Shown: piece by piece, positions 17,429-25,247 of the stretch
How positions within the stretch are numbered: the stretch's first letter is position 1
Layout: each line of letters starts with the position of its first letter
Assembly (NCBI RefSeq): GCF_016793285.1
Contig: NZ_JAEUMO010000204.1
Location: 1 to 45,890, forward strand
Direction: 5' to 3'
DNA from: Phenylobacterium sp.
GTDB taxonomy: Bacteria; Pseudomonadota; Alphaproteobacteria; Caulobacterales; Caulobacteraceae
Length of the DNA stretch: 45,890 bases
The notes under the pieces: model-generated
Database searches by the model: none
Told to the model about the DNA's origin: nothing
What the model saw: only the letters and a program-made list of their open reading frames with translations
Made by a program: the position numbers and the translations under genes

Positions 17429-17590
17429 TGTCCCGATTCCGAAGTTCGCAAGCGCGTGAGGCGGACTCGGTCGAACTTCGGAATCGATAAGGACACTAGA
17501 GAAATATTTGTTTCTAGTGTGCTTTCTGGATCTGAAGTTCGCTCGGCGCTCCGACCCGGAAGCAGGCGAACTTCAGATCCAGCACACTAG
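17425..17590. repeat. 166-bp bipartite palindromic intergenic element, copy B (inverted)
   Basis: Same element as 14269-14434 in opposite orientation, 166 bp with four mismatches when aligned by eye. The GANTC-bearing palindrome comes first (17425-17499), then the 14-base linker, then the CTGAAGTTC palindrome (17514-17590). It contains GANTC sites at 17435, 17464 and 17481. It fills the whole gap between the convergent selD and glpK genes. Its first CTAG gives the TAG stop of selD and its last CTAG gives the TAG stop of glpK on the other strand. Its transcript would fold strongly, so it may also terminate both genes. Confidence 0.93.
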
Positions 17591-19083
17591 CTGGTCCGGA
17601 CGCGGTTCACGGCGTCCAGCCAGCGGGCGTAGGCCCGTTCGCGCGGATCGGACGCCATCCTGGGCCGGTAGCCCTCGGTCCTGGGCCTTGCGCCGGCCGC
17701 CTCGGTCACGTCCCGGTAGACGCCCGCCCCCACGCCGGCGAACAGGGCCGCGCCCAGCGCGGTCGTCTCCTGGTACGTCGCCCGGCTCACGCCCACGCCG
17801 GTCAGGTCGGCCAGGCGCTGGCTGAACCACGCGCTCTTCGACATCCCGCCGTCGATACGCAGCTCCACGTCGCCCCGGAACGCCTGGGGCGCATCGGCCC
17901 GCATCGCCTCGATCAGGTCGCGGGTCTGCAGCGCGCAGGCGTCGAAGGCCGCCCGCGAGATCTCGGCCAGGCCGGCGTCGCGGGTCAGCCCGAACAGCCC
18001 GCCCCGCGCATTGGCGTCCCACCACGGCGCGCCGAGCCCCGTGAACGCCGGAACCAGCACCACGCCCAGATCCTCGTTCGCCCTGGCCGCCAGCGCCTCG
18101 GCCGCCTGCGGCCCGCCCTGTACGCCGAGCCCCTCGCCCAGCCACTGGATCGCGGCGCCGGCGATGAAGATCGCGCCCTCCAGCGCATAGGTGGTCCGCC
18201 CCCCCACCTGCGCCGCCACCGTCGTCAGCAGCCGCGCCTGGCTCACCGGCGCGGCCTCGCCGGTGTTCAGCAGCATGAAGCAACCGGTCCCGTAGGTGGC
18301 CTTCATCTCGCCGGGGTTGATGCAGCCCTGCCCCATCAGCGCCGCCTGCTGGTCGCCCGCCACGCCGCGGATCGGGATCGCGCGGCCCAGCAACCCCGCG
18401 TCCGTCTCGCCGAAGTCGCCGGCGCAGTCGCGCACGTCGGGAAGCATCCGCAGCGGAACCTCCAGCATCTCGGCCATCTCGGCCGACCAGGCATGGGCGC
18501 GGATGTCGTAGAGCAGCGTCCGCGAGGCGTTCGTCGCGTCGGTCGCGTGGACCTGGCCGCCGGTCAGCTTCCAGATCGACCAGGTGTCGATGGTGCCGGC
18601 CAGCAGTTCGCCGGCCTCCGCCGCCTTGCGCGCGCCCGGCGTGTGGTCCAGCAGCCAGGCCAGCTTGGTCCCGGAGAAGTAGGGGTCCAGCAGCAGGCCG
18701 GTGATCTCGGTCGCGCGCCTCTCGCGCCCGGCCTCGCGCAGCCTCGCGCAGACGGGCTCGGTCCGCCGGTCCTGCCAGACGATGGCCTTGTGGATGGGTC
18801 TGCCGGTGGCCTTCTCCCAGACCACGACCGTCTCGCGCTGATTGGTGATGCCGATGGCCGCCACGTCGCCCATCGCGCGGCCGGCCTTCTGCACGGCCTC
18901 CTTCAGCACGGCCAACGACGCCGCGAAGATCTCATCGGCGTCGTGTTCGACCCATCCGTCGTGCGGATAGTGCTGCTCCAGCGGCCGGCCGGCCTCGCCC
19001 AGCGCCGTGCCGTCGGCGCCGAACAGGATCGCCCGCGTCGAGGTCGTGCCCTGGTCCAGCGCCAGGATCAGCGGCTCGGCCAT
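17587..19083 (-). CDS. glpK: Glycerol kinase
   Basis: This is an FGGY-family kinase that phosphorylates glycerol to glycerol 3-phosphate in the cytoplasm. It has 498 residues against 502 in E. coli. N-terminal ATP motif is ALDQGTTSTRAILF. Also seen are NQRETVVVWEKATGRPIHKAIVWQDRR (substrate loop), TYGTGCFMLLNTG, and the C-terminal RIDGGMSKSAWFSQRLADLTG. All are standard for GlpK. ATG 19083 has GGGAGG eight bases upstream. No glpF, glpD or glpR adjoins, so uptake and regulation are encoded elsewhere. The stop codon TAG is supplied by the edge of repeat copy B. Confidence 0.97.
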   Translation of the reverse strand: MAEPLILALDQGTTSTRAILFGADGTALGEAGRPLEQHYPHDGWVEHDADEIFAASLAVLKEAVQKAGRAMGDVAAIGITNQRETVVVWEKATGRPIHKAIVWQDRRTEPVCARLREAGRERRATEITGLLLDPYFSGTKLAWLLDHTPGARKAAEAGELLAGTIDTWSIWKLTGGQVHATDATNASRTLLYDIRAHAWSAEMAEMLEVPLRMLPDVRDCAGDFGETDAGLLGRAIPIRGVAGDQQAALMGQGCINPGEMKATYGTGCFMLLNTGEAAPVSQARLLTTVAAQVGGRTTYALEGAIFIAGAAIQWLGEGLGVQGGPQAAEALAARANEDLGVVLVPAFTGLGAPWWDANARGGLFGLTRDAGLAEISRAAFDACALQTRDLIEAMRADAPQAFRGDVELRIDGGMSKSAWFSQRLADLTGVGVSRATYQETTALGAALFAGVGAGVYRDVTEAAGARPRTEGYRPRMASDPRERAYARWLDAVNRVRTS

Positions 19084-19199
19084 GGTGTGGTTACCTCCCG
19101 TTCGACGGCGCCCTTAAACATGTCTTCATTCGAGAGCCTCAGTGTCTGTCCGCCGAATTCAGAGTGTCGCTTCTGGGGGGATTTGGCTTGAGTCTCGCG

Positions 19200-20324
19200 A
19201 TGAGCAGCGGAAGTCTGCTCGATCTCGCAAAGAGCCGCCAGCCGGCGGATCGTGAACGCCTCCTGCTGGCGATCGCCGACCTGTGCGATGCGCCGCACGC
19301 CGGCGACGTCATGAAGTCCGGCGCCATCCAGGCGCTGCTCTCGTCCATCTTCATGAGCCTGGTGGTCGAGGCCGAACGCGACATCCGCCGCCGCCTGTCC
19401 GAGAAGCTCGCCGAGGCCGACTGGGCGCCGAACGCCCTCGTCAACGTGCTCGCCCTCGACGACATCGAGATCGCCCGCCCGATCATCGCCGGCAGCCCGG
19501 TGCTGAAGGACCTCGACCTCGTCCGCCTGCTGGTCGAGGCGACCATCGAGCACCAGATCGAGGTCGCGCGCCGTCCGAACCTCTCGCAGGCCGTCGTCGG
19601 CGCCATCCTCGAGCAGGCCGAGCCCGCCGTGCTGACCGCGCTGGCCGGCAACCCTACGGCCGACCTCTCGCAGGCCGACATGGAGGAGCTGGTCGAGGCG
19701 GCCCGCCAGATCGCGGCCCTGCGCACGCCGCTCTCGCAGCATCCCCGGCTCACGGGCCAGCTCGCCAAGCGCCTCTACCTCTGGGTGGGCCTGGCGCTGC
19801 GCCAGGGCCTCGCCGACCGCTTCCGCCTCGACGTCGCCATCCTCGACGAGGCGCTGGCCGCCTCGATCAACGAGGGCCACTACGACATCGTCGCCGTCCC
19901 CGCCTCCGAGGCCCAGCCGCGCACCGCGCGCGACGGCGAACGCGAGGCGATGGAGCGGCGCCTGATCGACAAGCTGCACGCGGCCGGCCAGTTGCGGCCC
20001 GGCTACCTGATCCGCGCGCTGCGCGAGGGTCGCCTGGGTCTGTTCGCGGCCGCGCTGGCCGTGCTGGGCCGCTTCGACCAGAGCCACGTCCAGGCCACGA
20101 TCGACTCGGATCGGCCCGAACTGCTGGCGCTGGCCTGCGCCGCCGTCGGCATCGACCGCAGCGTGTTCCCCGACATCCTGGAGATGACGCGCAAGCTGAA
20201 CGACGGCCGGCCCGGCGGCGGCTCGGAAGGCGCGGCCAAGGCCCAGGTCGCCTTCGCCCCGGTCACGCCCGAGGTGGCCGGCGCCGCGTTCCGCCAGGCC
20301 GCGCGCTCGCTCTCGGCCGCCTGA
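19200..20324 (+). CDS. DUF2336 domain protein (first copy)
   Basis: This encodes a 374-residue cytoplasmic protein of the DUF2336 family, common in alphaproteobacteria and without a known function. The sequence is almost wholly helical, with short HEAT-like repeats (IEIARPIIAGSPVLKDLDLVRLL, QIEVARRPNLSQAVVGAIL, LTALAGNPTADLSQADMEELVEAARQ). A paralogue lies at 22644-23774. Start is uncertain: ATG 19200 is used. TTG 19188 has a G-run at better spacing, and GTG 19164 is also in frame. It is divergent from glpK and is followed by nadK after 55 bases. Helical-repeat structure suggests a protein-binding scaffold, which is inference only. Confidence 0.87.
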   Translation: MSSGSLLDLAKSRQPADRERLLLAIADLCDAPHAGDVMKSGAIQALLSSIFMSLVVEAERDIRRRLSEKLAEADWAPNALVNVLALDDIEIARPIIAGSPVLKDLDLVRLLVEATIEHQIEVARRPNLSQAVVGAILEQAEPAVLTALAGNPTADLSQADMEELVEAARQIAALRTPLSQHPRLTGQLAKRLYLWVGLALRQGLADRFRLDVAILDEALAASINEGHYDIVAVPASEAQPRTARDGEREAMERRLIDKLHAAGQLRPGYLIRALREGRLGLFAAALAVLGRFDQSHVQATIDSDRPELLALACAAVGIDRSVFPDILEMTRKLNDGRPGGGSEGAAKAQVAFAPVTPEVAGAAFRQAARSLSAA

Positions 20325-20342
20325 CCGACGTCAAACCGTTGT

Positions 20343-20371
20343 TTGACAGGCGCTCGCGGTTCGGCGGTTAT
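20343..20371 (+). promoter_or_regulatory. Possible promoter for nadK
   Basis: TTGACA (20343-20348) is a perfect -35 box. A 17-base spacer leads to GGTTAT (20366-20371), a fair -10 box. Transcription would begin about at the nadK ATG (20380), giving a leaderless or nearly leaderless mRNA. The boxes were found by eye only. Confidence 0.35.
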
Positions 20372-20379
20372 GGCCGCCG

Positions 20380-21159
20380 ATGAACCGCTCCGCCTTCGTG
20401 ACCCGCGTCACCTTCGTCGCGTCCACCCGCCCTGAAGCGCAGGAGTCGCGCGAGCGGCTCGCGGCCCGCTACGGCGACGCCGGCGTCGACGACGCCCAGG
20501 TGATCGTGGCCCTCGGCGGCGACGGCTTCATGCTCGAGACGGTCCACGCGCTGATGGACAAGGGCAAGCCGATCTACGGCATGAACCGCGGCTCGGTCGG
20601 CTTCCTGATGAACGAGTTCGCCGACGACGACCTCCTCGGGCGGATCAACGCCGCCGAGCATGCCGTCATCCACCCCCTGCGCATGAACGCGGTCGACGTG
20701 GGCGGCCAGAGCCACGAGGCCATCGCGTTCAACGAGGTCAGCCTGCTGCGCACGACCCGCCAGGCCGCCAAGCTGCGCATCTCCATCGACGGCAAGGTGC
20801 GGATGCCCGAGCTCATCTGCGACGGCGCGCTGCTCTCCACGCCGATGGGCTCCACCGCCTACAACCTCTCGGCCCACGGCCCCATCATCCCGATGGACAG
20901 CCAGATCCTGGCGCTCACGCCCATCAGCGCCTTCCGTCCCCGCCGCTGGCGCGGCGCGCTGCTGTCGCATCAGGCCCGCATCCGCCTGGAGGTCCTCGAA
21001 GGCGCCAAGCGGCCCGTCAGCGCCGTGGCCGACAACTTCGAGGCGCCCAACGTGCTCGAGGTCTACATCGCCGAGGACCGCAACGTGCAGGTCTGCATGC
21101 TGTTCGACGCCGGCCGCAGCCTCGGCGAACGGGTCCTGGCCGAGCAGTTCTCCGTCTAG
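20380..21159 (+). CDS. nadK: NAD kinase
   Basis: This enzyme phosphorylates NAD to NADP using ATP. It has 259 residues, a typical alphaproteobacterial length. The signature GGDG sits in [16 protein letters not shown], followed by the NAD-binding NEVSLLR and the [14 protein letters not shown] block with the catalytic-loop residues. Both domains are complete. ATG 20380 begins at the family start and has no clear ribosome site. This fits the leaderless transcript suggested by the TTGACA promoter just upstream. An Hpt gene follows after 60 bases. Confidence 0.96.
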   Translation: MNRSAFVTRVTFVASTRPEAQESRERLAARYGDAGVDDAQVIVALGGDGFMLETVHALMDKGKPIYGMNRGSVGFLMNEFADDDLLGRINAAEHAVIHPLRMNAVDVGGQSHEAIAFNEVSLLRTTRQAAKLRISIDGKVRMPELICDGALLSTPMGSTAYNLSAHGPIIPMDSQILALTPISAFRPRRWRGALLSHQARIRLEVLEGAKRPVSAVADNFEAPNVLEVYIAEDRNVQVCMLFDAGRSLGERVLAEQFSV

Positions 21160-21219
21160 GACACCTCCAGTTAACCCGTTCACCGTACCCTCCGGACGCT
21201 TGTCGGTGGGGAGTGTCAC

Positions 21220-21705
21220 GTGAGCGAAGCCAAGCCCGGCCAGATGATCGAGCCTCCGAACGCCCTTCGCCTGAAGGTCGGCGGCAGTCGTCTGGGCGTC
21301 ATCGATCCGGCCGCCATCGCCAAGGCCGAAGCCGCGCTCAAGAGCCTGTCCTGCAACTTCGTGCAGTGGCTGAACGACGAGATCGGCAAGCTGGAAGGCG
21401 CGCGCCAGACGGTGCATGCCGAGGGGCCCACCGCCGACAACCTGGAAAGCCTCTACCTCCGCGCCCACGACCTGAAGGGCCTGGGCACGACCTACGGCTT
21501 CCCGCTGATCACCCGCATCGCCGGCCTGCTGTGCCGCCTGATAGACGACAAGGCCAAGCGCCTCGACGCGCCCGTCAGCCTCATCGACGCCCACATCGAC
21601 GCGATCAAGGCGTGCGCCCGCGACGACATCAAGACCGAGGACCACCCCGTCGGAAAGATCCTCGTCCAGGAGCTCGAAGGCCGGATCAAGGAATTCGGCG
21701 CCTGA
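21220..21705 (+). CDS. Hpt (histidine phosphotransfer) domain protein
   Basis: This encodes a 161-residue cytoplasmic phosphotransfer protein. The active histidine is His83 in YLRAHDLKGLGTTYGFP. This matches the HxxKG signature of Hpt four-helix bundles, with helices on either side and a C-terminal helix after residue 105. Such proteins relay phosphate from a hybrid kinase receiver to a response regulator. No other domain is fused, so it is a free carrier. A hybrid kinase lies 14 kb away (35336-37732) and a degenerate kinase 2 kb away (23958). GTG 21220 has GGTGGGGAG upstream at six bases. Its stop is one base from the convergent NUDIX stop. Confidence 0.9.
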   Translation: MSEAKPGQMIEPPNALRLKVGGSRLGVIDPAAIAKAEAALKSLSCNFVQWLNDEIGKLEGARQTVHAEGPTADNLESLYLRAHDLKGLGTTYGFPLITRIAGLLCRLIDDKAKRLDAPVSLIDAHIDAIKACARDDIKTEDHPVGKILVQELEGRIKEFGA

Positions 21706-21706
21706 T

Positions 21707-22507
21707 CTAGGTTTTCATCGCCAACTGGGCGCGGTCCATCGCCTCCTCCACCGCGCCGTAGCCGGCGTTCGGCGGGATCACCAGGAACCGCGCGCCTTCG
21801 CGCATCTCCACCACCGGCAGCACGGTCACCAGCTCCCGCGCCTCGGCGCGGGCCACGCAGTCCTCGGCGCTCGACGCCTCGGCCAGCAGTTGCACGTTCA
21901 TCCGCGTCGGGAAGATCACCGTCCGCTCGCCGGCGTCGGCCAGCCGCAGCACCTCGTCCGGCGCGATCCACTCGGCGTCCACCGCCTCGCGCCCGTCGCA
22001 CACCGCCACCTGATCGGCCGGCGCGCGGACCGCGTAGAACCAGGTGTCGAACCGCTTCGGCATCATCGTGGGCGTGATCCAGCGCGCGAACACCGTCAGC
22101 GCGTCCAGCCGCAGCCGCACGCCCAGGCCCTTCACGACGTTCAGGAACGCCACCTCCCCCCGGTCGACCTGCTCGCGCACCGACAGCTCGCAGGCGTCGG
22201 CGAAATGCGCGCCGTCCGGAGATTCCGCCAGCAGCACGCCCGCCTCCTCGAAGGCCTCGCGGATCGCCCCGATCCGCAGCGTCCGCTGCTCGTCGTCGAA
22301 CCGGTCCCAGCCCGAGCAATGATCGGCCCACGCCGCGTCGGCGTCGCCCGCGTGCGTCTTGCCGCCGGGAAACACCAGCGCGCCCGACGCGAAGTCGATC
22401 TGGTGATGGCGCTTGACCATCAGCACTTCGAACTGCGGCTCGTCGCGGAGCAGCAGGATGGTGGCGGCGGGTCGGATTTCGGCCGGCTGGCGGGGCGCTT
22501 CGCTCAT
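21707..22507 (-). CDS. NUDIX hydrolase (NUDT19-like)
   Basis: This encodes a 266-residue NUDIX hydrolase. The box is interrupted: the leading glycines lie in VFPGGKTHAGDADAAW, and REAFEEAGVLL comes about 30 residues later. This is the arrangement of NUDT19/RP2p-like coenzyme-A diphosphatases and related proteins. The substrate is likely a CoA or nucleotide derivative. The start is uncertain: GGGAGG abuts ATG 22507 directly, which is too close to act, and TTG 22543 would add 12 residues. Convergent with the Hpt gene. Confidence 0.88.
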   Translation of the reverse strand: MSEAPRQPAEIRPAATILLLRDEPQFEVLMVKRHHQIDFASGALVFPGGKTHAGDADAAWADHCSGWDRFDDEQRTLRIGAIREAFEEAGVLLAESPDGAHFADACELSVREQVDRGEVAFLNVVKGLGVRLRLDALTVFARWITPTMMPKRFDTWFYAVRAPADQVAVCDGREAVDAEWIAPDEVLRLADAGERTVIFPTRMNVQLLAEASSAEDCVARAEARELVTVLPVVEMREGARFLVIPPNAGYGAVEEAMDRAQLAMKT

Positions 22508-22557
22508 CCTCCCAGCTTGGAACCCTGACCGCGCGGAAGGCAAGGCTGCAGGGAAAC

Positions 22558-22629
22558 CACGAAAAACACGAAAGGCGGGCCGTCCCCGAATGCCTCGAAG
22601 GGCGCACAGCCCCTTTCGTGTTTTTCGTG
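22558..22629. repeat. CACGAAA-unit repeat forming a long hairpin
   Basis: CACGAAAAACACGAAAGG (22558-22575) has a perfect inverted copy at 22612-22629, 18 bp around a 36-base spacer. The right side carries one more unit (22630-22638). It sits directly after the stop of the second DUF2336 gene and ahead of the NUDIX gene on the same strand, so it can act as a transcription stop between them. The tandem CACGAAA pattern is AT-rich compared with the rest of the window. Confidence 0.7.
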
Positions 22630-22643
22630 CTTTTCGTGGTTCC

Positions 22644-23774
22644 TTAGGCGACGCGGCGCGCGGTCGACGCGGTGCGGTCCATGCGGTCGAGCAGGTAGTC
22701 GACGTCCTCGCGCGCGGCGGTGTCGGGCTGGGTCAGGAACCGTTGCAGCATCCGCTCCTGGAACCGCTCGCGGTCGCGCGGTCCGCCGTCGAACTCCATC
22801 GAGTGGAAGGTGTCGACGGCCGCCCGGAACGCCGGGAACAGCCGCGCCGGCAACCCCGCCCGCTCGTAGATCGCCCGCAGGCCCAGCGAGCCCGCGTCGT
22901 GGATCATCAGCCAGGTGCGGTGATGCGGCACCCCGGCCAGTTCGGCCACGCCATGCTCGAAGAAGGTCATGTGCCCGTGCGCCAGGCCGCGCAGCAGCAG
23001 CGACGCGGTCAGCTTCCGCTCGCCGTTCAGGTGGCCCACGAAGCCGCGCACGTCGGCGGTCTTGCCCGCCTGGTCCACGAGGTCGACGGTCGCGCGCTCG
23101 GCGACGCCGGTCGCGAGGGTCAGCGCCGCCTCGGCGCTCACCGCATGATGGCTCACCAGGTGGTCGCGCACCTGGTCGGTCACCAGTCCGATCAGCCGTT
23201 CGGTGATCGACAGCGGCAGCACCTGGCGGTAGGCGACCGCCGCCAGCACCCGCTCCGACTGCTCGAACCGGTCGACCACGCGCTTCAGCGCCGTCTCGGC
23301 GAAATCGGCGCCCGGATTGGCGCAGGCGGTGGCGAGGGCGCGCTCGCCGCCATGCTCGGCCAGGCTGTCGGTGACCTTGCGCGAGATCTCGGGCCGCTTG
23401 GCGATGGCCACCTGCCGCACCGGGCCGCCCAGCCGCACGATCTCGGCCAGGTCGTCGTCCGAGAACGCCGGCGAGTGGGCCAGCAGCGGCAGGCAGACGC
23501 TTTCCACGTCGCGCGACAGCTTCAGCGCCACGTCGCGCGGCACGACGGTCGAGGCCTGCAGCGTCTCGGCGATCGCCTTGCGCACCAGCTCGGCCGCGTC
23601 GGCGGCCATCACCCGCAGGATGTCGGCGGCCAGCGCCCGGTCGTCGTCCGACAGCGGGACGTGGTCCATGGTGTTGCACAGCTTGCGGGCGGCGAGCGCG
23701 CGCTCGTCCGGAGTGGCGCCCTTCACCAGCGTGCGGATATCCACATCCGTCAGCGCTGACCGCGTCGTCGCCAT
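22644..23774 (-). CDS. DUF2336 domain protein (second copy)
   Basis: This encodes a 376-residue all-helical cytoplasmic protein, paralogous to 19200-20324. Both share helical repeats with an NPxAD turn (CANPGADFAETALKRVV here, GNPTADLSQADMEELV there) and a following LPLSITERLIGLV / LSQHPRLTGQLAKRL helix. No catalytic motif is seen. ATG 23774 is used, and TTG 23783 is possible. It is divergent from the degenerate kinase gene with 183 bases between, which include TTAA-type sites near 23853. Followed by the CACGAAA hairpin. Function unknown; a binding or scaffold role is guessed from the repeats. Confidence 0.87.
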   Translation of the reverse strand: MATTRSALTDVDIRTLVKGATPDERALAARKLCNTMDHVPLSDDDRALAADILRVMAADAAELVRKAIAETLQASTVVPRDVALKLSRDVESVCLPLLAHSPAFSDDDLAEIVRLGGPVRQVAIAKRPEISRKVTDSLAEHGGERALATACANPGADFAETALKRVVDRFEQSERVLAAVAYRQVLPLSITERLIGLVTDQVRDHLVSHHAVSAEAALTLATGVAERATVDLVDQAGKTADVRGFVGHLNGERKLTASLLLRGLAHGHMTFFEHGVAELAGVPHHRTWLMIHDAGSLGLRAIYERAGLPARLFPAFRAAVDTFHSMEFDGGPRDRERFQERMLQRFLTQPDTAAREDVDYLLDRMDRTASTARRVA

Positions 23775-23957
23775 CGTTCCCAAATCGCCCCAGGTCGGAC
23801 CCGTTCCGAACCGCGTCCGGAGTCCCGCGATTCGAGATTGCCGACTCGCGCCTTAACGAGAGGTTGCCGCGCGAATCTGTGGATTAAGGATTTCGCTTAG
23901 GACGCCGCCAACGGGCGGGTCCCTACCCTGCCGGCCTCGCCTGCGAAGGGGCCGCCC

Positions 23958-25181
23958 GTGACGTCCGCAAAGCCCGCCGAACCGGCCCGCGCGCTCACCG
24001 CCGGCGAGCAGGGGATGAAGGCCCAGGCGGCGCTGCTTCCCTATGCATTGCTGGGGTTTGGCGTCTCGCTGCCGATCTTCGTCTGGGCCGGGAGCCATGC
24101 CGCCAACGCCGCCTGGATGAGCGCCTGCCTGGGCGCCTTCGCGGTCGGCTGGGGCGCCTTCTACGGGATCGTCGACTGGCTCAGGACGCCGGCTGCGGCG
24201 GATCTACGCAGGCGCGCGCGGATGCAGATCGCGGGCGGTCTGATCTGGGCCGGCGCCATAGCTTCGGTCGCCGCCTTCGCCCACTTCGCGGGCCCGGCGC
24301 GCGAGACGCTGCTTCTCCTCTCGCTCGGCGCTGCGGTCGTCTGCATCGCGTTCACGACGCCCTGGCTGCCCAGCCTGCTGATCGTCGCGCCCGCCGCGCT
24401 GGCGGGCCCCCTCGCCGCCCTCTTCGTCCACCCGGAGGACGCGCCCATCGCGCGTCTCGGCCTCGCCGCCACGGCCCTGGCGCTGGCCATCGCGCTGCTG
24501 GTCAACCGCATCCTGCGCGCCCAGTACGCGCTGGCCGCCGATCGCGAGCGCCTGCTGGCCGAACGCGCCGAGCAGGCGGAGGCGGCCCGCAGGTTCGCCC
24601 GCGTGAAGTCCGAACTGGCCGACACCCTCTCGGACGAGCTGCGCGACGGCCTGACCGGCGTCGCCCATGTGCTCGCCGCCGCCGCCCGCGGCCGGGCCGC
24701 GCCCTCCCGTGGCCAGATCGGCGTCGCGCTGGACGCGGTGAACGAACTCCTCGCCATCGTCGGCGGCGCGCAGGCCGCCCCCGAGGCCGGGACGCCCCCG
24801 CGACGCCTGCGGATCCTCACCCTCGAGCCGGACCCGCTGGCCGCGGCCGCCCTGCGCGCCAGTCTGGAGCAGCTCGGCCACCAGATCGTGCAGACGGCCC
24901 AGGCCGCCCGCGCCGTCGAGCTCGCCCGCATCTGCGACCTCGACCTGATGGTCTGCGGCGACCTCGGCGCGATTCCGACGCTCCGCGCGCTGCCCGGCGG
25001 CGCCGGCGCCACCCCGGTCGTCGCCCTGGTCGGCCAGGAGGCCGCCGATGCCGAGGCCGCCCTCGCCGCCGGCGCCGACAGCCTGTTGCGCCGGCCCATC
25101 GCCATCCCCGCCGCCGCCCGCGCCATCGCCGAGGCCATCGCCGCCAGCCCGCCCGCCAACGATCGCGCCGCGGTCGCGTAA
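23958..25181 (+). CDS. Membrane protein resembling a hybrid histidine kinase that lacks key residues
   Basis: This encodes a 407-residue protein. About six transmembrane helices fill residues 24-185. A charged coiled-coil linker (190-215) follows, then a DHp-like helix TLSDELRDGLTGVAHVL. Canonical kinases have SHEIRTPLNGV here, so the phosphorylated His is replaced by Asp226. There is no ATP-binding HATPase domain. Residues 283-400 resemble a receiver: LRILTLEPDP opens it, but the phospho-acceptor Asp position reads Val332 and the conserved Lys position reads Arg (LLRRPI). It therefore looks unable to autophosphorylate or receive phosphate and may act as a binding pseudo-kinase. GTG 23958 has GAAGGGG upstream. 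Alternative: an unrelated membrane protein whose similarity is superficial. Confidence 0.72.
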   Translation: MTSAKPAEPARALTAGEQGMKAQAALLPYALLGFGVSLPIFVWAGSHAANAAWMSACLGAFAVGWGAFYGIVDWLRTPAAADLRRRARMQIAGGLIWAGAIASVAAFAHFAGPARETLLLLSLGAAVVCIAFTTPWLPSLLIVAPAALAGPLAALFVHPEDAPIARLGLAATALALAIALLVNRILRAQYALAADRERLLAERAEQAEAARRFARVKSELADTLSDELRDGLTGVAHVLAAAARGRAAPSRGQIGVALDAVNELLAIVGGAQAAPEAGTPPRRLRILTLEPDPLAAAALRASLEQLGHQIVQTAQAARAVELARICDLDLMVCGDLGAIPTLRALPGGAGATPVVALVGQEAADAEAALAAGADSLLRRPIAIPAAARAIAEAIAASPPANDRAAVA

Positions 25182-25247
25182 GCACCCCTCTGGGCGCCGT
25201 CCGGTCACCTCGGCTAGGGTCGCGCCCGCATAAGGGGAGACGTGCGC

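Noticed and set aside
14269-17590. Composite transposon hypothesis for the repeat pair
   Set aside because: No transposase gene and no target duplication beyond the CTAG tips; kept only as one alternative in the findings.
23853-23868. Possible CtrA site (TTAACGAGAGGTTGCC) upstream of the second DUF2336 gene
   Set aside because: The second half-site deviates from TTAA; a GC-rich genome has many such partial matches, so not called.
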